Source: Sphingomonas alba
Lineage (GTDB): Bacteria; Pseudomonadota; Alphaproteobacteria; Sphingomonadales; Sphingomonadaceae
DNA: 64,000 nt
Assembly (NCBI RefSeq): GCF_023516555.1
Contig: NZ_JAMGBD010000001.1
Span: 1,302,001-1,366,000 of the forward strand
Reading direction: 5' to 3'
Shown here: positions 1-7,368 of the stretch, piece by piece
How positions within the stretch are numbered: position 1 is the first letter of the stretch
Layout of the letters: each line of letters begins with the position of its first letter
Notes under the pieces: model-generated
Told to the model about the DNA's origin: nothing
Seen by the model: the letters and a program-made list of their open reading frames with translations, nothing else
The model's database searches: none
Made by a program: the position numbers and the translations under genes

Positions 1-1342
1 GGTGACAGGACTGCACGCCGCACGCCCCGTTCGCAACGATGAACGGATTGAGGGTCGGGTCGACGACGATGCCAGTAGCTGGCGTCGGCGCCAAGTTCAC
101 TTCCTGCGTCGAGTCGGTGTAATTGCCGACGACTTTCAGCCGGATGGCGTCACTGATGTCATAGCGAGCCGTGGCGGCAAAGTTATACCGCTTGTACGGC
201 GTCACCAGATAGTTGACCGGGTTGAAATTGTACCGGCTGGAACCCGTCGAACGATCGGCGAAATTGCAAAGCCCCGACGTATTGCGCGGCGACAGCAAGC
301 CGTTCTGGTCAAACGAGATGTTCCCCGTGTTGACGTTGGCGGCGTTTGCAACGCCGTCGCAGTTCGTGTCGGCGACACCGGCGTCGAAATTGTTGTTCGT
401 GACACCACCGGGGCCCGTGGTGACGGCCGTCGACAGGTTCGCAAACGGATTGGCGGCGTCATTGGCGATCCAGCCCCAAGGCGGGGTACCGGAACCGCCG
501 GCGCCAGTGACAATATCACCCGGCTCCAGGACGAGGTGATCGGCCACCACGCGATGGTCGCCCCTAAAGACAACAACTGCGGCATTGCGGAACAGGTCAC
601 GGTCGCCCTGGCCGACCGGGTCACGAGTATAGTAGCTCGCGAACAGGGTCATGTTGCCACGGTCGTCACCGAAGTTGCCACCGAGGAGGCCCTGGACGTT
701 GAAGCTCGCGCCGTCGCCGTGATCGGAAATGCCGTACTGCGACGAAAGCTCGAGACCTTCGTAATTGTCCTTGAGGATGAAGTTCACGACGCCCGCGATG
801 GCGTCCGAACCGTACACCGCCGAGGCGCCGCCGGTGACGACGTCCACGCGCTCGATGAGGCCGGCCGGAATGGTGCCGATGTCGACGACGCCCGAGCTCG
901 ATGAAGCCGGAACACGCTCGCCGTCGACGAGGATCAGGGTGCGGTTCGGGCCGAGACCGCGAAGGTCGAGGGTCGAAAAGTCTTCACCGCCCTGGTTGTT
1001 CGAAACGCGGGTGTTGCCCGGAATGATCTGCGGCAGTTCGTTCAGCAGCGATTCGACGGTGACCGTACCGGTCAGGTCGAAGGTTTCCGAATCAACCGTG
1101 GTGACGGGGCTCGGTGCGTCGAGCTCCGGACGGATCAGGCGCGAACCGGTGACGACGATTGCTTCGTCGCTGGCCTCGGCCTTGCCCTTGTCGCTCAGAG
1201 CAGGCTGCTCTTCGGCCGGAGGCGAAGTCTCGCCCGAGGCCGGAGGCGCGTCTTGCGCCATCGCCGGTGTAGCGAGAACGCCTGCGCCAAGAAGCGCGAG
1301 AGCCTGCCAAGCGGCAGTCGCACGCAAATTGGATTTCCTCAT
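1..1342 (-). CDS. TonB-dependent receptor, N-terminal part (runs off the window)
   Basis: Outer-membrane TonB-dependent transporter; only about 447 N-terminal residues lie in the window and the barrel C-terminus is beyond base 1. The ATG at 1342 opens a signal peptide of about 29 residues ending in TPAMA, then an acidic/proline-rich linker and the motif AIVVTGSRL near residues 60-68. The plug domain follows with VESLLNELPQIIPG, LDLRGLGPNRTLILVDG and GGASAVYGSDAIAGVVNFIL, all standard for this family. Asn/Gly-rich loops follow. The substrate cannot be inferred. A near-perfect inverted repeat lies about 135 bases upstream and may be its operator. The family is certain, the ligand unknown. Confidence 0.93.
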   Translation of the reverse strand, partial: MRKSNLRATAAWQALALLGAGVLATPAMAQDAPPASGETSPPAEEQPALSDKGKAEASDEAIVVTGSRLIRPELDAPSPVTTVDSETFDLTGTVTVESLLNELPQIIPGNTRVSNNQGGEDFSTLDLRGLGPNRTLILVDGERVPASSSSGVVDIGTIPAGLIERVDVVTGGASAVYGSDAIAGVVNFILKDNYEGLELSSQYGISDHGDGASFNVQGLLGGNFGDDRGNMTLFASYYTRDPVGQGDRDLFRNAAVVVFRGDHRVVADHLVLEPGDIVTGAGGSGTPPWGWIANDAANPFANLSTAVTTGPGGVTNNNFDAGVADTNCDGVANAANVNTGNISFDQNGLLSPRNTSGLCNFADRSTGSSRYNFNPVNYLVTPYKRYNFAATARYDISDAIRLKVVGNYTDSTQEVNLAPTPATGIVVDPTLNPFIVANGACGVQSCH

Positions 1343-1475
1343 TTCTATCTCCCGAATCGGACGCCCCTTGCGGTGCGCCACCAGTTCGCGGGCGCAATCC
1401 ACCCCCACGTAGGATGAGGTTTAGCGTCGAAAGGGGCCGCCCTGTCCAGCGTCGAGAGGCGCTCTGTCAGCTTTT

Positions 1476-1513
1476 GTTAAGCCACTGTGACAGCGGGGAC
1501 ACAGTGGCGTAAC
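1476..1513. promoter_or_regulatory. 14-bp-arm inverted repeat upstream of the TonB receptor
   Basis: GTTAAGCCACTGTG (1476-1489) and CACAGTGGCGTAAC (1500-1513) form an inverted repeat with one mismatch around a 10-base spacer. It lies between the end of the DUF2093 gene (1529) and the TonB receptor start (1342). No T-run follows on either strand, so it is not a typical intrinsic terminator. An operator for a dimeric regulator, or a 5' leader hairpin, is a better guess. Confidence 0.5.
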
Positions 1514-1528
1514 GAGCCGAAATATTCC

Positions 1529-1741
1529 TCAGGCGCGCCTTTTTGCGCGCTTTTCCGCGGCGAGGCTGGCGGCCGCGTCGATATAGGGTTCCTGCCGTTC
1601 GACGCTCCAGTAGCGAAGCTCGTCTAGCGGGATGGTCACGCCCGTTTCCGCGCAACGCACGTGGTCGCCGTCGCTGAGCAGCCGGAAGGTTCCGGCCATA
1701 TACCGGATCTTCGCTTCGCGACCGCGTCCGCTCATCAGCAT
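1529..1741 (-). CDS. DUF2093 family protein (70 aa)
   Basis: Small cytoplasmic protein of the DUF2093 family, widespread in Alphaproteobacteria and without known function. The diagnostic core is GDHVRCAETGVTIPLDELRY followed by WSVERQEPY. A basic tail, AAEKRAKRRA, ends the protein. The frame extends further upstream, but the ATG at 1741 matches the family length and sits 14 bases after the xseA stop, with AAGGCAGGG as ribosome binding site. It is therefore probably co-transcribed with xseA. The conserved Cys in RCAETG is not accompanied by a partner that would suggest zinc binding. Confidence 0.85.
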   Translation of the reverse strand: MLMSGRGREAKIRYMAGTFRLLSDGDHVRCAETGVTIPLDELRYWSVERQEPYIDAAASLAAEKRAKRRA

Positions 1742-1754
1742 TGCAACCCTGCCT

Positions 1755-3161
1755 TCAATCTTCGTCGAACAGCCCGGGCTGTCCAGTCGTTCCCGGCTTC
1801 CTGGGGCGATAGGACCGCGGGGCCGCGCGCTCAAGTCGCGCAACACTTCCCTCGACGATCGCTTCCACCGTCCCGTCGGCAAAGCGAAGGCTCAGCAGGC
1901 CAGCGGACCGGGCGGCAGCGGCGTGGACCAAAGTTTGCCCTTCCCTGTCGGTCACGCGCACAAATCCGCGCTGCAAGGGGCGCTCGGGATGGGCCAGCCC
2001 CGCAAGGCGCCAGAGCGACGCCAGCCTTTCCGATGCCTGCTCGATCCGTTGGCTGATCAATTCATGCCTCAAACGCGGCGCGACGGCGCTGAGGTCGGCG
2101 CGCGCGTGGGCGGCCCGGGCGGCCAGTGCTCGGGGCAGACGGTCCCCGACGTCGTCGAGCCTTTGGCCCGCCGGCGCCAGAAGGCCGGCGGCCTCGGGCC
2201 AGCGATTGGTCGTAAGCTCCAGCCGCTCGCCAGCCCGCTTTGCCGCTCGCACGAGGCATGCCCTCGAGCGCTGTCCCAAGTCGGCAATTGCAGAGGCGAG
2301 TTCGGCGCGGACCGGCACCGCCATCTCCGCTGCCGCGGTGGGCGTCGGAGCACGCCGGTCGGACGCGAAGTCGATCAGGGTCGTATCCGTCTCATGGCCA
2401 ACGGCACTGATAAGAGGGATCGGACATTCAGCGGCTGCGCGCACGACCTCCTCCTCATTGAAGGCCCACAAATCCTCGATCGCCCCCCCGCCTCGCGCCA
2501 CGATCAGGACATCGGGCCGCGGCTCGATCGCCGCCATGCCGCGGATCGCTGAAGCGATCTTGGTTGCGGCGCCCTCGCCCTGGACCGGGACAGGCCACAG
2601 CACAACGTGGGTTGGGCAACGGTCATCAAGCCGGTGAAGGATGTCGCGAATTACGGCGCCTGTCGGCGAAGTCACGATTCCGATGACCTGCGGCAGAAAA
2701 GGAAGCGGCCGCTTGCGGGCGGGGTCGAAAAGCCCTTCGGCGGCTAACGCACGCTTGCGCTGCTCGAGCAACGCCATGAGCGCGCCTTCGCCGGCGAGCT
2801 CAAGCCGATCGACGATGATCTGATATTTCGAGCGGCCGGCGTAGGTGGTGAGTTTCCCAGTGCCGATGACGTCGAGCCCGTCCTGGGGCTGGAAAGCGAT
2901 GCCCGACGACTGTCCACGCCAGATGACCGCATCGATACAGGCACTCTCGTCCTTCAAAGTGAAATAGCAGTGGCCCGAGGCATGCCGCTTCCAGCCCGAT
3001 ATCTCCCCTCGCACCCGGACAAAGCCGAACGCCGCCTCGACGGTTCGCTTCAATGCGCCGGACAATTCGGTAACGGTCAGCGGAGGCGAATTGTCCGACG
3101 GCGACACCTTCGCTAACAGGCCGGGACGGTCGTTGTCGGAAGCGGGGTCGGTGAGGTTCAT
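1755..3161 (-). CDS. xseA: Exodeoxyribonuclease VII large subunit
   Basis: Large subunit of exonuclease VII, which degrades single-stranded DNA to short oligonucleotides; 468 residues, the usual length. The N-terminal OB-fold domain is visible ([35 protein letters not shown]). The catalytic domain carries [34 protein letters not shown] and [21 protein letters not shown] helical C-terminal region follows. The start at 3161 is preceded by AGCAGG at a good distance; an ATG six bases further upstream is also possible. The chosen start codon shares two bases with the ATG of purD on the other strand. The small subunit xseB is not in this window. Confidence 0.95.
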   Translation of the reverse strand: MNLTDPASDNDRPGLLAKVSPSDNSPPLTVTELSGALKRTVEAAFGFVRVRGEISGWKRHASGHCYFTLKDESACIDAVIWRGQSSGIAFQPQDGLDVIGTGKLTTYAGRSKYQIIVDRLELAGEGALMALLEQRKRALAAEGLFDPARKRPLPFLPQVIGIVTSPTGAVIRDILHRLDDRCPTHVVLWPVPVQGEGAATKIASAIRGMAAIEPRPDVLIVARGGGAIEDLWAFNEEEVVRAAAECPIPLISAVGHETDTTLIDFASDRRAPTPTAAAEMAVPVRAELASAIADLGQRSRACLVRAAKRAGERLELTTNRWPEAAGLLAPAGQRLDDVGDRLPRALAARAAHARADLSAVAPRLRHELISQRIEQASERLASLWRLAGLAHPERPLQRGFVRVTDREGQTLVHAAAARSAGLLSLRFADGTVEAIVEGSVARLERAAPRSYRPRKPGTTGQPGLFDED

Positions 3162-4410
3162 GAACATCCTGCTGCTGGGTTCTGGCGGACGCGAGGATGC
3201 GCTTGCCTGGCGACTGAAGCAATCACCCTCATGCGACCGGCTGGTGGCGGCACCGGGCAATCCAGGGATCGCTCGCTGGGCAGAATGTCTTCCGGTCGAC
3301 CCATGCAATGCCGGCGCGGTCCTGGATTTGGCAACAACGATTGGTGCCGACTTGGTCGTGGTTGGTCCGGAGGCGCCACTTGTCGCTGGCGTCGCAGACG
3401 CGCTCCGAGCGCAGGGTTTTCTAGTCTTCGGCCCGGATGCCGCCGCCGCTCAGCTCGAAGGGTCCAAGGGCTTCACCAAGGATCTGTGCGCCCGCGTGGG
3501 CATTCCAACGGCCCGTTACGTAAGGATCGAAACCGAGGGGGACGCGCTGGCCGCGCTGGACGGCTTTGCGATCCCGGTCGTCATCAAGGCCGACGGCCTG
3601 GCCGCGGGCAAGGGCGTAACCGTGGCAATGAGCCGCAACGAGGCGGAATCGGCGATCCGTGCAGCCGGCGATGGCCCCATGGTGATAGAGGAATTCCTGG
3701 AAGGCGAGGAGGCCAGCCTGTTCGCGCTGGTCGACGGCGAGCGTGCCGTCGTCCTGGCTTCGGCCCAGGACCACAAGAGGGTCGGTGAAGGAGACACCGG
3801 TCCCAACACCGGCGGCATGGGGGCCTATTCGCCTGCGCCGGTCCTGACACGGGGACTTGAGCAGCGCGCGATGGATGAGATCATCCTGCCGACGGCCCGC
3901 GCGATGGCTGCTGCCGGCACACCATTTTCGGGCGTTCTATACGCCGGCCTGATGCTTACGCCCGAAGGGCCGAAGCTCATTGAATACAATGTGCGCTTCG
4001 GCGACCCCGAATGCGAGGCCATCATGCCCCGCATCATCGGTGATTTTGCAGGCTTGCTTCGGGACGTTGCATCTGGCCATGACTTTGAGCCGCCTGTCTT
4101 GTCGACCGAGGCAAGTATGACGGTGGTAATTGCGGCGCGCGGATACCCGGGCGATCCAGCTGCAGGCGGCGAAATCGCGGGGATCGAAGAGGCAGAGGCG
4201 GTCGACGGAGTAACCGTCTTCCAAGCGGGCACCCGATCGGATCTTGGGCGGCTGGTCGCCAATGGCGGCCGGGTGTTGGCGGTGACCGCGGTTGGAGCCA
4301 ACTTGGCGACAGCTCGCGAGCGGGTCTATCGAGCAGTCGATCGGATATCGTTTGCCGACGGTTTCTGCCGCCGGGACATCGGCTGGAGAGAGCTGGAGCG
4401 CCAGGCATGA
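3160..4410 (+). CDS. purD: Phosphoribosylamine-glycine ligase (GARS)
   Basis: Catalyses the ATP-dependent joining of glycine to 5-phosphoribosylamine, the second step of purine synthesis; 416 residues. The N-terminal nucleotide-binding-like fold opens with [16 protein letters not shown]. The ATP-grasp domain shows [28 protein letters not shown] and [20 protein letters not shown]. The family signature [12 protein letters not shown] is intact, and a C-terminal domain follows. The start at 3160 has a GAGG close in front of it, all inside xseA coding sequence. Its stop overlaps the next start as ATGA, so the tiny downstream genes are probably translated from the same message. Confidence 0.96.
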   Translation: MNILLLGSGGREDALAWRLKQSPSCDRLVAAPGNPGIARWAECLPVDPCNAGAVLDLATTIGADLVVVGPEAPLVAGVADALRAQGFLVFGPDAAAAQLEGSKGFTKDLCARVGIPTARYVRIETEGDALAALDGFAIPVVIKADGLAAGKGVTVAMSRNEAESAIRAAGDGPMVIEEFLEGEEASLFALVDGERAVVLASAQDHKRVGEGDTGPNTGGMGAYSPAPVLTRGLEQRAMDEIILPTARAMAAAGTPFSGVLYAGLMLTPEGPKLIEYNVRFGDPECEAIMPRIIGDFAGLLRDVASGHDFEPPVLSTEASMTVVIAARGYPGDPAAGGEIAGIEEAEAVDGVTVFQAGTRSDLGRLVANGGRVLAVTAVGANLATARERVYRAVDRISFADGFCRRDIGWRELERQA

Positions 4411-4721
4411 GATGGACCTATTTCCTGCTGCTTGGCATCGTCGCGGTGGCCGCTGCAACCTGGATTTGGCACGGCCCGCTGGGCGCCGGCGACCAGTTTG
4501 CCCGGGCAGTCGATGCTCGCGCTCGAGCGATGCTCGACCATTACGAAATGTACCACGTGGAGGCGCGGATGGAGCGGACCCCCCTGCGGCGCCGAGTCAT
4601 TCTTTCGGGACCGGCGGACGATTTCCAGCGCAGCGAAATAAAGCGGATGGTGGAGGCGCAGCCGGGGGTTGCCGAGGCTGTCTGGAGCACTGCATCGAAG
4701 CCGGTGGAGAGCACGCAATGA
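4407..4721 (+). CDS. Small membrane-anchored protein, BON-like C-terminus (104 aa)
   Basis: No recognised family. One N-terminal hydrophobic segment (about residues 4-22) would anchor the protein in the inner membrane with the rest in the periplasm. The C-terminal half, from VEARMERTPLRRRVILSGPA to the QPGVAEAVW region, reads like a BON-type alpha/beta unit (a beta-strand ending in SGPA, a helix, then PGV.AV). That resemblance is an inference. It overlaps purD by ATGA at its start and the 34-residue gene by ATGA at its end, so all three are translationally coupled. Confidence 0.7.
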   Translation: MRWTYFLLLGIVAVAAATWIWHGPLGAGDQFARAVDARARAMLDHYEMYHVEARMERTPLRRRVILSGPADDFQRSEIKRMVEAQPGVAEAVWSTASKPVESTQ

Positions 4722-4822
4722 TGCCGCTGTTCGTGGAATCTTTTTTGATGGCGTTGGTGGGTTTCGGTGTGGGCTTCCTTTTCGCCTATTTGGTCGCCCT
4801 ACGGCGTCACTGGATCCGATAA
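4718..4822 (+). CDS. 34-residue single-pass membrane protein
   Basis: The ATG at 4718 overlaps the stop of the preceding gene (ATGA) and the frame ends with TAA at 4820-4822. The peptide begins MMPLFVESFLMALVGFGVGF, has one continuous hydrophobic helix of about 22 residues, and ends in the basic tail LRRHWIR, which predicts a cytoplasmic C-terminus. The coupling, spacing and good membrane-protein composition argue for a real gene despite its size. No homologue is recognised; a membrane-complex accessory subunit or small regulator is possible. Confidence 0.6.
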   Translation: MMPLFVESFLMALVGFGVGFLFAYLVALRRHWIR

Positions 4823-4831
4823 GGGGAAGAC

Positions 4832-5296
4832 ATGGTCGAACTGTTTTATGCGTATTGGCCCGTTGTACTGATTGCTGTCGCGATCGGAATCATCGTCGGC
4901 TTTCTCATCTTTCGCCCGCGGCAAAGGGTCCGGCTGACGGACAGCGCGCCAGTCCGCCCGCACATGACAATTCATCCGGGAGAAACCGTGCTGGAGCACG
5001 AGGCCGAAGTAACGACCAGGCATGTCATCGGCAGCGAGGGTTCCCTACCGGCGCAACCTTCAGACGAACTCGAGAGACTGAAGGGCGTCGGTCCGAAGCT
5101 TGCCTCCCTGCTCAAGGCACATGGGCTTACGCGATACGAACATCTGGCGAAGCTTTCAGACGAAGAACTGGAGCGGCTCGATGCCGACCTCGGCGCATTT
5201 CGAGGTCGGTTGCAGCGCGACCGGGTCGTCGAACAGGCTGACTATCTCGCCCGCGGCGACATTGACGGCTTCGAACAGAGGTTCGGCAAACTCTAG
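4832..5296 (+). CDS. Membrane-anchored helix-hairpin-helix protein (154 aa)
   Basis: A single N-terminal transmembrane helix (about residues 7-27) is followed by a variable linker. A C-terminal helix-hairpin-helix unit follows (LERLKGVGPKLASLLKAHGL, then YEHLAKLSDEELERLDADL). This resembles the domain often annotated as a predicted flap-endonuclease-1-like 5' DNA nuclease; no nuclease residues are visible, so non-specific DNA or RNA binding is the safer reading. A ribosome binding site, AAGGGGAAG, precedes the ATG, nine bases after the 34-residue gene. The stop is shared with the convergent L,D-transpeptidase gene in a 4-base CTAG overlap. Confidence 0.8.
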   Translation: MVELFYAYWPVVLIAVAIGIIVGFLIFRPRQRVRLTDSAPVRPHMTIHPGETVLEHEAEVTTRHVIGSEGSLPAQPSDELERLKGVGPKLASLLKAHGLTRYEHLAKLSDEELERLDADLGAFRGRLQRDRVVEQADYLARGDIDGFEQRFGKL

Positions 5297-5841
5297 GCGC
5301 CGATATAGACGGGAGTCCCGACCTCCGTGACGCGGAACAGCTTGGCCGCGAACTCACCTGGCAAGCGCACACAGCCATGACTGGCCGGCACGCCCGGCAA
5401 ATGACCGGCATGTAGCGCAATCCCATATTTATCGATGCGCTGCATGAAGGGCATCGGTGCATTCTCGTACTTCAGCGACTTATGGAACCTCTGCTTCTCC
5501 AGAATGGGGAACACGCCTGTGGGCGTGTCCTTGCCTGGCTTGCCACTGGAAATGGTGGAGACCGCCACGAGCGTGCTGCCCTTGTAAAGGAAGGCCAGCT
5601 GGTCCGAGAGGCTGATTACCACTCGTGGGTCGCCATCGCCTGGCTCGTCGCGCCAAAGATACTGCCCTGCCTTGAGCGATTTATCGCCGAAGGCCTCCAG
5701 CATATCCTGGTTGGCAAGAGCAGCCGCGTCGGTGGCAGCCTCCTTGGCTTCAACGGATTCAAATGAAGCGGCTACGGGAGCGAACGGTACGCAGAGCGCG
5801 AGCGCGCCCGAAGCCGCCAGCACAAGAGCTAGCTTCTTCAT
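5293..5841 (-). CDS. L,D-transpeptidase (YkuD domain)
   Basis: Secreted L,D-transpeptidase of 182 residues; this family makes 3-3 crosslinks in peptidoglycan or attaches proteins to it. A signal peptide (MKKLALVLAASGALALCVPF) is followed by a short linker. The YkuD domain has VVISLSDQLAFLYKGSTLVA, GKPGKDTPTGVF and the catalytic motif HAGHLPGVPASHGCVRLP with the active-site Cys. No LysM or proline-rich anchoring domain is present. The upstream region contains A/T-rich stretches suitable for a promoter. The convergent overlap with the helix-hairpin-helix gene leaves no room for a terminator. Confidence 0.93.
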   Translation of the reverse strand: MKKLALVLAASGALALCVPFAPVAASFESVEAKEAATDAAALANQDMLEAFGDKSLKAGQYLWRDEPGDGDPRVVISLSDQLAFLYKGSTLVAVSTISSGKPGKDTPTGVFPILEKQRFHKSLKYENAPMPFMQRIDKYGIALHAGHLPGVPASHGCVRLPGEFAAKLFRVTEVGTPVYIGA

Positions 5842-5960
5842 AACAGTCTCTTTTTTCTTGCTTTTTCTAATCTGCGATAATGCACAAGGTGCGACTCGGT
5901 TCCCGCGCGACGCGGTGAACCAGGCGCGAGCCCGCTGGCACTGCGGGGTTTATTAGTGTG

Positions 5961-6140
5961 CTAGGCTGCGACTTCGGAGAAGGCCGGACGACTACTCGGC
6001 GCTTCCACAGCCGAAGCCTCGCGCTCGTAACGCTGCGCAATCTCGAAAAGGATGGACCGACCTTCGTCGGTCATGGCGGTGTCCGCAAGCTCGCGGCACT
6101 TTTGCGCCCTGTCCTGCAATTGCTGTGCCCGTGTCAGCAT
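5961..6140 (-). CDS. Small conserved-type helical protein (59 aa)
   Basis: ATG at 6140, TAG at 5961-5963. The peptide contains RAQQLQDRAQKCRELADTA, then a short break, then ILFEIAQRYEREAS and a variable tail. The pattern RAxxCRxLA, about 15 residues, and LAxxYExxA recurs in many short hypothetical proteins of Rhizobiales and Sphingomonadales, recalled from general experience. It should form a helical hairpin. A GGAG lies about ten bases upstream of the ATG. Function unknown; there is no operon partner. Confidence 0.7.
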   Translation of the reverse strand: MLTRAQQLQDRAQKCRELADTAMTDEGRSILFEIAQRYEREASAVEAPSSRPAFSEVAA

Positions 6141-6275
6141 TGGCCAGTCTCCGCGTCCCCACCGAGTCGCAGCGCCTTTTTACCCTATCCCAAATCAATA
6201 TGCAGGCCCCCGTCGAGGCCCTGGCCAGACGGGCGAAGCGCGGGATGCACGCCTCGACGCATTTCGCCGGGCCCA

Positions 6276-6310
6276 AAACAAAGCCCGCCGGATCCGGAGA
6301 TCCGACGGGC
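6276..6310 (-). terminator. Intrinsic terminator of the outer-membrane barrel gene
   Basis: On the minus strand, GCCCGTCGGATC and GATCCGGCGGGC form a 12-bp stem with one mismatch (6283-6310) followed by TTTGTTTT (6275-6282). It lies about 57 bases after the stop codon at 6367. Confidence 0.8.
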
Positions 6311-6366
6311 CGAGTTCCTCATTGGCTTGCGGCGTTTAGTCCGCCTGCCTCCGAGAAGGCTTACGC

Positions 6367-7233
6367 TTAGCCACGCTCCGGCTCAGGCGGAGGCGGAGGC
6401 GGAGGCGGCGGCGGCGGGCACGCGTCGGTCGCCAGGATCACCGTTCCGTCCGGGCAGGTCTGCGTCGCCGGAGGCGGCGGCGGCGGCGGCGGGGGCGGCG
6501 GCGGCGGAGGCGGCGGCGGCGGCGGCGTGTAGAAGTTATACAGCAGGCTCAGCATCAAGCTGTGCGAGCGGAAACGGCCGTCGAGCGACTCTACGTCGTT
6601 GCCAAACGGCTGATCGAAGTCGACGCCGCTGACGTTAAAGAAGCGATACTTCAGGCCGAGGTCGATATTCGGCGTAATCGACTTGCGGATGCCGGCGAGG
6701 ATCTGCCAAGCGATCCCGCCGTCTTTGTCCGAGAGGCTGCTGTCGCCGTTGATGTTAACGTTGGCGAGGTCGATGTCATAATCGACGGTGGCATAGCCCA
6801 GACCTGCGCCGAGGAAACCGCTCCAGCCGTCTTCGTCACCGAAGTCGAACAGGACGTTTGCCATCGCCGACCAGACGTGGACGTCGCCGTCGGCGTCGAA
6901 CGGTTCGGTCGGATTGACAGAACCGGTCAGTTGCGTGTCAATCTGAACCTCGTCGACCGAGGCACGCTTGTAGCCGAGCTCAAACTCACCCCGGACTAGG
7001 CCGAAGTCGTAGCCCGCGACCAGGTCGACGTCGAAACCAAGCTTGTGATCGATGGTAAACGCGTCATCGACGTCGTATCTGAAATTGGCGTCGTAATCGT
7101 AGTTGAAGTCGAGATTCGTATCCTCGACGAGCATGACGCCGGCATCGACGCCAACATACACTGACTTGTCACGGGCCATTGCCGGTGTCGCCAGCGCAGC
7201 GGCCGCCACTGCGGCGAGCAGATAATTACGCAT
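6367..7233 (-). CDS. Outer-membrane beta-barrel protein with polyproline tail
   Basis: Exported protein of 288 residues. The signal peptide is MRNYLLAAVAAAALATPAMA, cut before RDKSVYVG. It is followed by alternating strands typical of an eight-stranded OmpA/OmpW-like barrel (VYVGVDAGVMLVEDT, GFDVDLVAGYDFGLVRGEFE, GFLGAGLGYATVDY, DLGLKYRFFNVSGV, HSLMLSLLYNFYTP). The barrel ends near residue 240 and runs into about 20 prolines, a short segment with two Cys (TQTCPDGTVILATDACP) and a second proline run ending PEPERG. The peptidoglycan-binding OmpA C-terminal domain is absent. The start is supported by AAAAGGGGAG. Confidence 0.88.
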   Translation of the reverse strand: MRNYLLAAVAAAALATPAMARDKSVYVGVDAGVMLVEDTNLDFNYDYDANFRYDVDDAFTIDHKLGFDVDLVAGYDFGLVRGEFELGYKRASVDEVQIDTQLTGSVNPTEPFDADGDVHVWSAMANVLFDFGDEDGWSGFLGAGLGYATVDYDIDLANVNINGDSSLSDKDGGIAWQILAGIRKSITPNIDLGLKYRFFNVSGVDFDQPFGNDVESLDGRFRSHSLMLSLLYNFYTPPPPPPPPPPPPPPPPPPPATQTCPDGTVILATDACPPPPPPPPPPPEPERG

Positions 7234-7368
7234 GCGGACTCCCCTTTTGTGCACCTGAACGGTGCGGATCCAGCTCTTCCTATACCGCAAAGTTCCGGCA
7301 GGGGAACGTCCACTTTGCGTTTTCGCTGCATTCCGTTGCAGCGCGGACACACATGGCCGATTGCCCGA

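Noticed and set aside
2-904. 300-codon plus-strand frame
   Set aside because: It is the antisense of the TonB receptor, whose signal peptide and plug motifs are clear on the minus strand.
6380-6530. GGC-rich tandem repeats, considered as a CRISPR or minisatellite
   Set aside because: They are proline codons of the outer-membrane protein tail; there are no unique spacers.
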